DNA from: Drouetiella hepatica Uher 2000/2452 | GTDB lineage: Bacteria; Cyanobacteriota; Cyanobacteriia; Elainellales; Elainellaceae | Reading direction: 5' to 3' | Assembly: GCA_019359505.1 (NCBI GenBank) | Contig: JAHHHD010000010.1 | Coordinates: 1 to 64,000 of the forward strand | Length of the DNA: 64,000 bases | Shown: in pieces, positions 44,091-53,079 of the stretch | How the letters are laid out: every line of letters begins with the position of its first letter | Numbering within the stretch: the first letter of the stretch is position 1 | Made by a program: the position numbers and the translations under genes | The notes under the pieces: model-generated | The model's database searches: none | Told to the model about the DNA's origin: nothing | What the model saw: the letters and a program-made list of their open reading frames with translations, nothing else

Positions 44091-45626
44091 TCATAACTTG
44101 CCTATGAGCCAATGGGTTGCGATTTCGCCAAAGCCCCGAACTTCAATGACTCCCCGACGCTCAAGCCAATATTTGTTTTTCAGCCGATCGAAGGTGGCAG
44201 GAGCGATCTGAATGTATCCTGCTTGCCCTTGGGTTTCCATGCGGCTAGCGAGATTAACGGTTTCGCCCCATAGGTCATAGGAAAACTTTTTTGTGCCAAT
44301 CACGCCTGCTACAACGGGCCCTGTATTGATGCCAATTCTGAGCTGAAAGGGTTTGCCTTGGCGCGTCGGAAATTTTGCTACTGTCTGCAACATGGCTAAC
44401 GCCATGTCTGCTACTGCCTCAACATGGTCGCTCTGTGGATTGGGCAAGCCCCCTGCAACCATATACTCATCGCCAATGGTTTTAATTTTTTCTAAGCCGT
44501 ACTGCTCGGCAAGTTGGTCAAACGCCGAAAAAATTTGGTTGAGTATCTCCACCATTTCTTTGGGAGGAACTTGAGCCGCGAAGGGGGTAAAGTTAACCAA
44601 ATCGGCAAACATAACCGTCACGTCGGCAAAGCTGTCAGCGATCGTTTCGGGCTTGCGTTTTAGGCGCTCGGCGATCGACTGTGGCAAAATGCTGAGCAGC
44701 AGCCGCTCGGCTTCTTGGCGCTGGAGACGCAGCTCGGCTTCAGTAAGGCGACGCTCGGTCGTGTCTTGTACGGTACCTTCGTAATAGAGAACCTCGCCGC
44801 TCTCGCCGCGCACGGCTCGAACATTTTCTGAAATCCAAATAATGCCGCCGTCTTTGCGGTAGACCTGCGACTCAAAATCCTCTACTTTGGCGTAGCGCCG
44901 CAGATATGCGTTTAGCTCTTCTCTGCGACCCGGACGGACGTAAAGACTACAAATATTGGTGACAGAAATCATCAGCTCTTCTGCCGAGGCATAGCCGTAA
45001 ATTTTGGCTAGGGTAGGATTAGCGCTGATGTAGCGACCGCTGGAGGTGACTTGAAAAAGCCCTTCTAGACAGTTTTCAAAAATACTGCGGTACTTATCCT
45101 CTGCCTTCTGACGTTCCGTAATCTCGTGATGCAGCCGCTCATTTTGGAGCTGAAGCTCTTGGCGGAGTCGCTGTAACGTCAGGTGAGTCTCGACACGAGC
45201 CAATACTTCTGCAAGTTGAAAGGGCTTCGTGATGTAGTCTACGCCGCCCACAGCAAAGGCTCTGATCTTGTCCAGCACCTCATCTAAAGCGCTGATAAAA
45301 ATGATGGGAATATCGCGGGTCTGCTCGCTGCTCTTGAGCTTTTGACAGATGGTATAGCCGTCCATTTCAGGCATACAGATGTCCATTAAAATCAGCTCAG
45401 GCGGCAGGGTGGCGATCGCCTCCAATGCCAGCTTCCCCGTCTTTACGGCTCTGACCGCATACCCTTTCTGGGTTAGCAAACGAGAAAGCAGCACCAGATT
45501 ATTTGGCGCATCATCTACGATTAAAATACTTCCCCGGCTGGCTTCGGGTGGGTCGCTGTTCATCGTCCCCATTTGACCGTCGATTAGAGTAAATTTTCCG
45601 CTGGAGCCGTACACAGCGTCTAGCAT
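44091..45626 (-). CDS. response regulator - PAS - class III nucleotide cyclase
   Basis: This cytosolic signalling protein has a receiver domain (about 33-150, IVDDAPNN and phosphoacceptor Asp in LILMDICMPEMDG), a coiled coil, PAS with PAC (about 175-300), and a cyclase domain (about 335-505). Unlike the sensor at 13641, the cyclase residues are complete: metal Asp342 and Asp386, base-selecting Lys382, and transition-state Asn458 and Arg462. Glu455 replaces the usual Asp/Thr at the other base-selecting position, so adenylate cyclase activity is likely but not certain. Starts at 45572 or 45563 would also be reasonable. Confidence 0.92.
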   Translation of the reverse strand: MLDAVYGSSGKFTLIDGQMGTMNSDPPEASRGSILIVDDAPNNLVLLSRLLTQKGYAVRAVKTGKLALEAIATLPPELILMDICMPEMDGYTICQKLKSSEQTRDIPIIFISALDEVLDKIRAFAVGGVDYITKPFQLAEVLARVETHLTLQRLRQELQLQNERLHHEITERQKAEDKYRSIFENCLEGLFQVTSSGRYISANPTLAKIYGYASAEELMISVTNICSLYVRPGRREELNAYLRRYAKVEDFESQVYRKDGGIIWISENVRAVRGESGEVLYYEGTVQDTTERRLTEAELRLQRQEAERLLLSILPQSIAERLKRKPETIADSFADVTVMFADLVNFTPFAAQVPPKEMVEILNQIFSAFDQLAEQYGLEKIKTIGDEYMVAGGLPNPQSDHVEAVADMALAMLQTVAKFPTRQGKPFQLRIGINTGPVVAGVIGTKKFSYDLWGETVNLASRMETQGQAGYIQIAPATFDRLKNKYWLERRGVIEVRGFGEIATHWLIGKL

Positions 45627-45955
45627 TTTAGATGGACGATCGCAAAAGATTGCTTAAGATACCACTTAGCCGAGAATTTATCTGTATAGCTCTGAGCGAA
45701 TGCAAACTATTCACTTCCTAGACTACTCTCCCAATCTTGCAGCATCAGCATAATTTTGTAGCCTTAGCTTGAGATGGACTCAGTTTGTTCCCCCTCCTAT
45801 CCAACATTAAGGCTCAAATCTGGGTTAAAAACTAGAAGATTGCAGCTGACGCACCAAAATCGTCCTAAAAGATTGCGGCAAAGATCGTGGCAAGGGGGAC
45901 TGATTCCCATAGACTGGCTATTGAATACCTGACGATACAGAGTTGACGGAAGATT
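45627..45955. other. 329-base divergent intergenic region
   Basis: This holds the promoters of the cyclase gene (left) and the CofE-like gene (right). No repeat, hairpin or coding frame of note was found. Confidence 0.5.
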
Positions 45956-47131
45956 GTGGCGATCGCAAATGTTATCGGGATTGTCTTAGCAGCGCTAGTT
46001 ATTTTTACTGCCCTCAGCCTGCTGTTGTTTGAAATGCAGTTCCGCCGCCGTCTAGGCAATCTGCTAGAGGTTACGGCTGGAACCTGGGATTTGGCAGTTT
46101 ATGAACCGGGCTACTACCGACTGGTGGGCGACTTAGATTTAATCAATCGCACCCAGCGCTTTGAGATTATGGTTCCCCAGCTAGAGGCAGAAGCCACGCT
46201 GCTGTCCAAGGGCAGCCTAGAGGGCATTACAGTCCAGACTAAGGCGATCGCCTGTCACCCGGATGCAGCAGCACGACCCGATGGCTACTGGTTTGCCTAC
46301 ATCGTCAAGCAAAAGCCGACTCAGGTGAAGATTGTTCTAGATATCCGGGGAGAAGATTTAACGGCTTTGCAGGCAGCTTGGGTGCGGGTGAAGTATGTGA
46401 CCTATGGCCCTGGCGGTCGTCTTCCCAAGATGCGGCATATTGTTGTACCCCTAAAATTTCCGGTCGCAGAAGAATCGCAGCGCTGGCGACCTACCGCCAC
46501 TGCGGACGTTTTGCCCGTGCGAACCCACCTGCTCAGCCAGCTAGACGATCCGGTTGAGGTGGTCAAGCGCTATGTTTTACCCCACGCCCAGCCGGGAGAT
46601 ATTGTGACCTTGGGAGAAACGCCCGTGGCGTTGATGCAGGGGCGGTTTCGGCATCCTTCAGATATCCATCCGGGCTGGCTGGCAAAACGGCTTTGCTACT
46701 ACTTTCTGCCCACTTCTAGTCTCGCTACCGCCTGTGGTCTGCAAACCTTGGTGGATGCTGAGGGGGCTTGGCGCGTGTTTTTTGCCTTTGCCGTGGGGGC
46801 GATCGCCAAAAAATTCCTCAATAGACCCGGCGTTTTCTATCAGCTTGCCGGAGAACAGGCTCGGCTGATTGATGATGTGACGGGTACCTTGCCGCCCTAC
46901 GATCAGTTCATTGTCTTAGGACCTAAAAACCCGCAGCAGGTCGTTGACCAAATTCAGCAAGAAACGGGGTTGGCGGCGGCGATCGTAGACGCGAATGACT
47001 TGAAAGCGGTTAAGATATTGGCAGCAACCTCTGGACTTTCTGACAAATTTCTGGAACAGGCTCTGATTACTAACCCGGCTGGCAATGCCGACGAGCAGAC
47101 TCCACTGGTCTTAATTCGTCCGACGGGCTGA
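45956..47131 (+). CDS. membrane-anchored protein with CofE-like (F420-0 gamma-glutamyl ligase) region
   Basis: The 391-residue protein starts with GTG and has one N-terminal helix (about 5-25). A cyanobacterial-specific beta-rich part follows (about 30-175). The region from about 180 to 391 resembles CofE, which adds glutamate to coenzyme F420-0 (LPVRTHLL, PGDIVTLGETPVALMQGR). Membrane anchoring is unusual for CofE. The ligand could be F420 or another substrate. Confidence 0.7.
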   Translation: MAIANVIGIVLAALVIFTALSLLLFEMQFRRRLGNLLEVTAGTWDLAVYEPGYYRLVGDLDLINRTQRFEIMVPQLEAEATLLSKGSLEGITVQTKAIACHPDAAARPDGYWFAYIVKQKPTQVKIVLDIRGEDLTALQAAWVRVKYVTYGPGGRLPKMRHIVVPLKFPVAEESQRWRPTATADVLPVRTHLLSQLDDPVEVVKRYVLPHAQPGDIVTLGETPVALMQGRFRHPSDIHPGWLAKRLCYYFLPTSSLATACGLQTLVDAEGAWRVFFAFAVGAIAKKFLNRPGVFYQLAGEQARLIDDVTGTLPPYDQFIVLGPKNPQQVVDQIQQETGLAAAIVDANDLKAVKILAATSGLSDKFLEQALITNPAGNADEQTPLVLIRPTG

Positions 47132-47156
47132 CCTGATTAACTTAATCTTGATCCCC

Positions 47157-48446
47157 ATGACTTCAGCGCTTCCCCAAACCTCAACGCTTACGATTCGCCC
47201 GTTTCAGCATCGCGACTTAGATGCGATCGTCAGTTTGGCGACCTCCGAAACAGCAGTCGAGTCCAGCAGCACGGTCGAATCCAGTGACAAAGATGTTGAT
47301 TTGGGGCGGCAAATGCAAACCGTCCGGCGTTGGTATGGGCTGCTCAAGTGCCTTAGCCTTTTCCCTAACCCCTTAAGATACTTTTTCTGCACCTATGTTG
47401 CCGAGCAGGTTTCGCAAGTCTGCGGCATGATTCAGGTTGCGCCCTTTAATAAAACCCGCAGCACCTGGTACGTCAAGCAGGTCACGGTTGATGCGGCGAT
47501 TCTAAGCGGCATAACTTCCCTGTCTAGCGACATTGGCTCTCAGCTCCTGCGCCACTGTTTTCAGGCGATTTGGGAAGCGCGTACCTGGCTGATTGAGGTC
47601 AACGTCAACGACAAATCTACGCTGGCGCTCTACCGTCAGAATGGCTTTCAGACTCTAGCTCATCTCACCTCTTGGGCGATCGCTTCAGACATATTGCAGG
47701 CTTTGGCAGAGCGAGAGCCAGACTTGCCAAATCTCTTGCCCGTAAGCAACGCAGATGCCGTCTTGCTGCATCAGCTAGATACGGTTTCTATGCCGCCTCT
47801 CATTCGTCAGGTATTCGATCGCCATGTGATTGATTTCAGGAGCGGTTTGTTTGGCTCGATCGTAAAGCGAGTCAGCCATTGGCTCAATAAGACTGATTCA
47901 ATTAGCGGCTATGTGTTTGAACCTCAGCGCAAGGCAGCGATCGGCTACTTTAATCTCCAGTTTTGCCGAGATGGCTCTCGTCCGCACTACGCCGAGCTGA
48001 CGGTACATCCTGCCTATACCTGGCTCTATCCAGAGCTTTTGGCGCAGATGGCGCGCTTGGTCAAGGACTTGCCGCCGCAGTCGATCCATCTGACCTCAAC
48101 GGACTATCAGCAGGAACGCGAAGAGTTTCTGGAGCAGATAGGCGCGACTCGGAGTGAGCACACGCTGATGATGTCTCGCTCGGTTTGGCACAAGCTACGC
48201 GAATCCCGGTTTGTTGCCTTAGAAGGATTGCAGCTCTCTGAGGTGCTTCAGGGTCTACAGCCCAGCCGCAAGCCTGTACCCGGTCGATTCTCCTTTGTTG
48301 ATTCAATTCCTCAAGACCCTTCTACGGGTGTTGTGCCGCCCTTGAAGGTGGATCTAGCCAAATCTGAACCTGCTAAGTCAGATCGGGTAAAACCTGAGAA
48401 AGGATTTTCCCTGACTGAGTCGGATAATGCCGAGCTATCTAACTAG
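47157..48446 (+). CDS. GNAT-family acetyltransferase-like protein
   Basis: The 429-residue protein has a GNAT domain in its first half (about 1-180; VEVNVNDKSTLALYRQNGF is the typical acceptor-side motif). A second, weaker GNAT-like region lies at about 210-350, with a Pro/Ser/Lys-rich tail after that. I use the ATG at 47157 rather than the TTG at 47148. It follows the CofE-like gene by 25 bases and is probably in its operon. The substrate is unknown. Confidence 0.75.
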   Translation: MTSALPQTSTLTIRPFQHRDLDAIVSLATSETAVESSSTVESSDKDVDLGRQMQTVRRWYGLLKCLSLFPNPLRYFFCTYVAEQVSQVCGMIQVAPFNKTRSTWYVKQVTVDAAILSGITSLSSDIGSQLLRHCFQAIWEARTWLIEVNVNDKSTLALYRQNGFQTLAHLTSWAIASDILQALAEREPDLPNLLPVSNADAVLLHQLDTVSMPPLIRQVFDRHVIDFRSGLFGSIVKRVSHWLNKTDSISGYVFEPQRKAAIGYFNLQFCRDGSRPHYAELTVHPAYTWLYPELLAQMARLVKDLPPQSIHLTSTDYQQEREEFLEQIGATRSEHTLMMSRSVWHKLRESRFVALEGLQLSEVLQGLQPSRKPVPGRFSFVDSIPQDPSTGVVPPLKVDLAKSEPAKSDRVKPEKGFSLTESDNAELSN

Positions 48447-48565
48447 AGCTGCTAGATGCAAGGCTCAGGTAGGGTTCAAGAGGTAGTAATTTTGTGTTGC
48501 ATAGGTTTTGCCCCTACAACGAAAAACCATAACTTGAATATCGCCAATGATAGGAGTGCGACACT

Positions 48566-49021
48566 ATGGCTGATTCCTTCGATCGCCTATCGGCACTGGG
48601 CTTAGATGTGGGCAGAAAGCGGATTGGCGTAGCCGGATGTGATGGCACGGGTCTGATCGCGACTGGACTGACCACAATTGAACGGCGATCGTTCCTAGAG
48701 GATGTGGCGCAAATTCGGGACTGGGTGCAGCAGCGGCAGGCTGAGGTTTTGGTCGTGGGTTTACCCTATAACATGGATGGCTCCATCGGCTTTCAGGCAA
48801 AGCAGGTGCAGAAGTTTGCCGATCGCCTCCAAGCGTCTCTACAACTCCCGGTTGAGTATATGGACGAGCGCCTGTCTTCGGTGCAGGCTGAGCAGTTTTT
48901 GAACGCTGAAAATCGCCCCCTCTCCCAAAATAAGGCGTTGATCGATCGCAAGGCAGCCGCTATCATTTTGCAGCAATGGCTAGATGAACGGCGCTCCAAA
49001 CGTCAAGCTGACAAAGGATGA
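48566..49021 (+). CDS. ruvX: RuvX/YqgF family Holliday-junction resolvase-like nuclease
   Basis: The 151-residue RNase H-like fold protein has the catalytic Asp of LGLDVGRKRIG (about residue 13), the middle motif VVGLPYNMDGS, the Glu of MDERLSS and the last Asp of IDRKAAAIILQ. In E. coli YqgF processes pre-16S rRNA; in other bacteria it resolves Holliday junctions. It is the first gene of a conserved cyanobacterial cluster with the DUF3727 gene and mltG. Confidence 0.93.
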   Translation: MADSFDRLSALGLDVGRKRIGVAGCDGTGLIATGLTTIERRSFLEDVAQIRDWVQQRQAEVLVVGLPYNMDGSIGFQAKQVQKFADRLQASLQLPVEYMDERLSSVQAEQFLNAENRPLSQNKALIDRKAAAIILQQWLDERRSKRQADKG

Positions 49022-49162
49022 CTTTCAATTAATGGCTTTGAGCAAATTCATAACTTTAGTCGCTTCTCTGCCAATCTGCTAACCGCTTGTGCACCGATTG
49101 CGGGATACTTGGGGAGTGTCTTTCAGGATAAGTTAGCCCTCCAACAAATCTGAGCTGAAGCT

Positions 49163-49789
49163 ATGACAAGAAAAAATTTGGGAATGGACGAAACAGCAAT
49201 GGAAGATGATGCGCCAACATTAAGTTTGACCGACGAACAGGGGCGATCGCTGCTGTGTTACGTAGAACGTTCCCTGCCCATAGAAGGCTCAGAATACGTC
49301 CTGCTGCTCCCAGTCGATAGCCCGATTGAAATATTTGCCTGGGAAGAAGATGACGAATCTGAAGACGACGACGAAGTTTTAGTAGACATTGAAGACAGTG
49401 AGCTAGACGAAATCTTTGCGACCGCTAAAGCCGTTCTGGCTGAAGAGAATATGGCGCTTCAAAGAACGGCTCTCACCATGACCGCCAGCGGTGACTTACC
49501 TGAAGTTGCCGAAGAAGACATCATCACATTAGATATTGAAGATGATCAGGGTCAGCTTAATTTTGAACAATTTCAGCAGTTGGCCTCCTTCTTCCATGAG
49601 GATCAGGAGTATGTGATCTGCACCCCTCTCGATCCCCTGCTATTTTTTGCGCGGATGAACAGCAGCGGTCAGCCAGAACTGCTGTCAGCTGAGGAGTTTC
49701 AGCACTTGCTAACTTTAGATGAGTTTAAGGCAATCCAATCCGAATTAGAGCAACACGCCGATTCTATGGATGATGACGAAGAAGATTAG
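49163..49789 (+). CDS. DUF3727 acidic protein
   Basis: The 208-residue, very acidic protein contains two related modules (about 18-60 and 115-165), each starting with a pattern like LTDEQGRSLLCYVE or LDIEDDQGQLNFEQF. An acidic linker (EEDDESEDDDE) joins them. It belongs to a cyanobacterial and plastid family next to ruvX and mltG. Function is unknown. Confidence 0.82.
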   Translation: MTRKNLGMDETAMEDDAPTLSLTDEQGRSLLCYVERSLPIEGSEYVLLLPVDSPIEIFAWEEDDESEDDDEVLVDIEDSELDEIFATAKAVLAEENMALQRTALTMTASGDLPEVAEEDIITLDIEDDQGQLNFEQFQQLASFFHEDQEYVICTPLDPLLFFARMNSSGQPELLSAEEFQHLLTLDEFKAIQSELEQHADSMDDDEED

Positions 49790-49941
49790 ATTGAGCGCCA
49801 GATCCTAGATTTTGAGATTTAATAGTCTAAAATTTCATCCCTGGGTCGGGCCAGATGTTTGGTGATTTAGATACTTGTAATCTGGGCGCTCAAAACGACC
49901 AATGCCCACAGCCTGCCCCAGAGTCTCGCCTTCTACCAACT

Positions 49942-51165
49942 ATGAAAACAGAGAAAACGGCAAAAACGGCAAAAATAGAAAAAACGACAAGAACAGGCGG
50001 CAGCTTCTCCAAATGGTTCTTCTATCTACTGTTGTTTCCTGCCGTCTTGGGCATCTGCACTTGGCAGGGTTGGGCATGGTGGAGTTGGGCAAGCGCTCCA
50101 GTGGATCAGCCCGGTACCGTCTCTGAAGCTGGTGCTTCTAGCGCTCAAGATGCGGGTCAGAATCAGGCGGTGCAGATTAAGATTGCTGAAGGTACTTCTG
50201 CACAGCAAATTGGTGAAGACCTGAAGGCGGCGGGTCTGATTCGATCGCTAGATGCCTGGAATCTATGGACAAAATGGCAATCTCTGCAAAATCAGGCAGG
50301 CAGTTTTCAAGCCGGAGCCTACGAGATTTCTCCTTCCGAATCTTTGCCCAACATTGCCGCAAAGCTCTGGGAGGGTAGAGTTGTAGAACGCAGCTTTACG
50401 ATTCCGGAGGGTTGGTCGATTCAGCAGATGGCAAAGTATTTTGCCGAGCAGGGCTTCTTCTCTGCCGAGGAGTTTGTGGCGGCAACTCAGACTATTCCCC
50501 GCGATCGCTTTCCTTGGCTTCCCGAAAACCTATCGAGCTTGGAGGGCTTCCTCTATCCAGATACCTACCTATTTGCGGGGCAGCTCACCGCTCAAGGCAC
50601 TGTTGATCAGATGCTGGCTCAATTTGAGCAAGTTGCTCTCCCGCTCTATCAACAGGCAAAGGGGCAAACCCCCTACTCGCTGATGGAATGGGTGACGCTC
50701 TCTAGCATTGTGGAAAAAGAAGCGGCTGTAAGCCAAGAGCGCCCTCAGATTGCCAGCGTTTTTGCCAAGCGTCTGAAGGAAGACATTCCTTTAGCTTCTG
50801 ACCCTACTGTGGAGTATGGTCTTGGCATCCGGCAAACTAAAGAGCAACCGCTAACGCTAACCCAGGTAAATACGCCTTCGCCCTACAACACTTACTTGAA
50901 TGCTGGGCTACCTCCCGCGCCGATCGCCAGCCCCGGACGTGCCAGCCTAGAGGTTTCTGTTAATCCAGCCGATACTGAGTATCTTTACTTCGTAGCACGC
51001 TATGATGGCACCCACGTCTTTAGCAGAACTTTGGCAGAGCATGAATCCGCTCAAGACATCATTCGCGACGGGGTAGAAGCGGAGCAAAGGTCTGCTACAC
51101 CTCAGTCTCCAGCTTCACCTACTCTGGTTTCCCCAACTCCAGCTTCTCCAACCTCTGTAAACTGA
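49942..51165 (+). CDS. mltG: endolytic transglycosylase MltG
   Basis: The single-pass inner-membrane enzyme cuts nascent glycan strands and limits their length. The membrane helix is at about 22-45 of this start, then a LysM-like region, then the YceG domain. The catalytic Glu lies in SSIVEKEAA, and the family signatures SDPTVEYGLG and NTPSPYNTY are present. A Pro/Ser-rich tail follows (SPTLVSPTPASP). The ATG at 49942 gives 407 residues; an in-frame ATG at 49855 would add 29 residues. Neither has a clear ribosome site. Confidence 0.9.
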   Translation: MKTEKTAKTAKIEKTTRTGGSFSKWFFYLLLFPAVLGICTWQGWAWWSWASAPVDQPGTVSEAGASSAQDAGQNQAVQIKIAEGTSAQQIGEDLKAAGLIRSLDAWNLWTKWQSLQNQAGSFQAGAYEISPSESLPNIAAKLWEGRVVERSFTIPEGWSIQQMAKYFAEQGFFSAEEFVAATQTIPRDRFPWLPENLSSLEGFLYPDTYLFAGQLTAQGTVDQMLAQFEQVALPLYQQAKGQTPYSLMEWVTLSSIVEKEAAVSQERPQIASVFAKRLKEDIPLASDPTVEYGLGIRQTKEQPLTLTQVNTPSPYNTYLNAGLPPAPIASPGRASLEVSVNPADTEYLYFVARYDGTHVFSRTLAEHESAQDIIRDGVEAEQRSATPQSPASPTLVSPTPASPTSVN

Positions 51166-51215
51166 AGTCGGAGCCTTTGAAAGCAGAAGCCAACCTAAAA
51201 TCTCGAATTCAGGAG

Positions 51216-51257
51216 CCAGAATTCAGAATTGCCACCCTTGATCCTTCTGAATTCTGG
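51216..51257. repeat. inverted repeat between mltG and yqeG
   Basis: CCAGAATTCAGAA pairs exactly with TTCTGAATTCTGG over a 16-base loop. No T run follows, so it may be an mRNA structure rather than a terminator. Confidence 0.6.
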
Positions 51258-51355
51258 TTGATTCAGCAGATTTCAGGGGACAATAAATATAGAGCAAGCG
51301 ATCGCCCATGTTTGTTCGACTGTAATGATCACGATCTATCTAAACACTCTTCGCC

Positions 51356-51877
51356 ATGTCCTGGGGCAAACTCCTTCAACCTGACTTAATTTTAGGAAAT
51401 TCCGTGCTGGATCTTACGCCTGAAATTTTGCAACGGCATAATTTGAAAGGGCTTGTGCTAGACGTGGATGAAACCCTGGTTCCCATGAGCATGGCTGAAA
51501 CCTCAGACGAACTGCGTCTATGGGTTGAGCGACTTAGCCCCACGATCGATCTATGGTTGGTGAGCAACAACCTTAGCCAAACCCGCATCAGCCGTATTGC
51601 CAAGTCGCTGAGTCTACCCTACATCTTGGGTGCGCGTAAGCCCTCACGTCGTAAGCTGCGGCAAGCGGTGACGGCAATGAACCTGCCCGTCGAACAGGTC
51701 GCCATGGTGGGCGATCGCCTGTTTACAGATGTGCTGGCAGGCAATCGTTTAGGTATGTTTACGATTTTGGTAGAGCCGATGGTCAATCCAGAGCAGCTGC
51801 AACAGCGCTACCTACTGCGAGACTTGGAAGTTTGGCTCTCTCACTTTCTGGGCGTTTCCGTGATGCCCAAGCCGTAA
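51356..51877 (+). CDS. YqeG-family HAD phosphatase
   Basis: The 173-residue HAD IIIA enzyme has the nucleophile motif LVLDVDETLV (two Asp residues near 38-40), motif II LVSNN, Lys in GARKPSRRK, and GDRLFTDVLAGNRLG as motif IV. Related enzymes dephosphorylate phosphatidylglycerophosphate or similar lipids. It follows mltG in an order common to cyanobacteria. Confidence 0.87.
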   Translation: MSWGKLLQPDLILGNSVLDLTPEILQRHNLKGLVLDVDETLVPMSMAETSDELRLWVERLSPTIDLWLVSNNLSQTRISRIAKSLSLPYILGARKPSRRKLRQAVTAMNLPVEQVAMVGDRLFTDVLAGNRLGMFTILVEPMVNPEQLQQRYLLRDLEVWLSHFLGVSVMPKP

Positions 51878-51908
51878 TCAAATTTTGGCTAAAACTAAAT
51901 ATCGACCA

Positions 51909-52271
51909 CTAAATATCAACCAGTACAGTAACCGAGGCGATCGCCACTAGCATCTCATCATTTTTGTCGTTGAGGCTAGCGATCGCCCGTCCTTGCACAA
52001 TCATGCCGCCTGCTATGACCGTGAGCATCTTCTGACCAAAGGGTAGAACCGCCAGAACTTCGGCTTCACGGACTTGTTCTGCGTAAGGAACCGCAATTTG
52101 CACTTCAACAATCATCTGATCTGGGTTGTCTAGACCCGCAACTTCCCAAACTCCTGGTAGGGCATTGTGGGCGATCGCGTTTCTCACGGCTCTAGCTGCT
52201 GCAACCGTCGGATCCTGACCATGTTGATCGATCCCCATGCCCATCTCAATTATCAGGCGTTTCAGAGCCAT
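51909..52271 (-). CDS. Lin0512-family protein
   Basis: The 120-residue protein of the Lin0512 family begins with MALKRLIIEMGMGIDQHGQD. It is a small alpha/beta protein of unknown function; no catalytic motif is clear. I choose the ATG near 52271 because GAGG lies 8 bases upstream. A TTG at 52292 would add seven residues, two of which come from composite repeat copy 8. Confidence 0.8.
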   Translation of the reverse strand: MALKRLIIEMGMGIDQHGQDPTVAAARAVRNAIAHNALPGVWEVAGLDNPDQMIVEVQIAVPYAEQVREAEVLAVLPFGQKMLTVIAGGMIVQGRAIASLNDKNDEMLVAIASVTVLVDI

Positions 52272-52287
52272 CTCAATTTCCTCAGGT

Positions 52288-52378
52288 AGCAACCGCCAAG
52301 GCGGTTAGGACAGGGACATTTATGGTGGGGCGTCGCGCCTCACCATAAATGTCCTAAGCGAACTGGCGACAGCCGTAG
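52288..52378 (+). repeat. composite intergenic repeat, copy 8 (forward)
   Basis: This is a full copy: TAGCAACCGCCAAGGCGG, the hairpin GGTGGGGCGTCGCGCCTCACC, and CTAAGCGAACTGGCGACAGCCGTA. It lies directly upstream of the Lin0512 gene. Confidence 0.87.
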
Positions 52379-52397
52379 CATTTAAATTCTAAACAGG

Positions 52398-52448
52398 GCA
52401 GATATTTTTTGAGAGCCGCACTTCGCGCGGCTCTCAAAAAATATCTGC
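52398..52448. repeat. long A/T-flanked hairpin (CTCCGCG family, copy 5)
   Basis: The 22-base-pair stem is perfect (GCAGATATTTTTTGAGAGCC and onward), with a seven-base ACTTCGC loop. It lies 20 bases after composite copy 8, so two repeat families are side by side here. Confidence 0.85.
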
Positions 52449-52548
52449 CTCACAACTAGTTTAAATGGGTATCAGTAAGTTGTATCGGTACCACAACCCC
52501 CATTCGTTGAGAGAAGCCTACTGTGAGTAATTTACGGGTTTTCATTCT

Positions 52549-53079
52549 TTAGCGCTCCCGATGTCCATCTGGATAAATTGTGGACTCATCGACCAAGGCA
52601 CGATCGAGATTGGCTGACTGGGCGCGAAACAAATTACACTGACCCAAATCAGCCCCATCGAACTGAGCCTCTGCCAAATTAGTATTAGACAAGTCTGCGC
52701 CCACCAAATTTGAGCGCTTTAGGCTAGCGCTACGGAGGTTAGCGCTACGTAAATTGGCTGTGGAAAGGTCAGCCTCTTCTAACTGTGCGTATGCTAAATC
52801 GGCTCGCAAAAGACGGGTTCTCTGAAGTTTGGCATTGACAAAGTTAGTCATTTGCAGCCGAGCATGGCTGAGTTCTGCATCCTGAAGTTGAGCATTTTGA
52901 AGATTTGCTCGACTGAGATTGGCATAGGGTAAATAAGCCTTGCTGAGGTCACTGCCTCGTAGGTCGATATCTTGCAAATTGCATTCAAATAAATCCACTT
53001 GACTCAGATCAACCTCTCTAAAATCTCGTCTGCCGTTTTGATATTCGGTCAAAAGGGCCTGAACAGTCATTCTTTGCAT
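52549..53079 (-). CDS. pentapeptide-repeat protein
   Basis: The 176-residue protein consists of about 20 A(D/N)LxX repeats (for example ADLSTANLRSANLRSASL) forming a right-handed quadrilateral beta helix after a short N-terminal helix (MTVQALLTEYQNGRRDF). These proteins can mimic DNA or act as scaffolds; the role here is unknown. I start at 53079 or 53070. The open frame reaches 53184, but the extension has no repeats and lies in intergenic-looking sequence. Confidence 0.85.
   Translation of the reverse strand: MQRMTVQALLTEYQNGRRDFREVDLSQVDLFECNLQDIDLRGSDLSKAYLPYANLSRANLQNAQLQDAELSHARLQMTNFVNAKLQRTRLLRADLAYAQLEEADLSTANLRSANLRSASLKRSNLVGADLSNTNLAEAQFDGADLGQCNLFRAQSANLDRALVDESTIYPDGHRER

Noticed and set aside
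44091-45626. The second cyclase as another degenerate copy
   Set aside because: All catalytic metal, base and transition-state residues are present except a Glu at the Asp/Thr base-selecting site, which occurs in active enzymes.
51177-51389. 70-codon frame between mltG and yqeG
   Set aside because: It includes an inverted repeat and overlaps the yqeG start; no ribosome site or conserved pattern.
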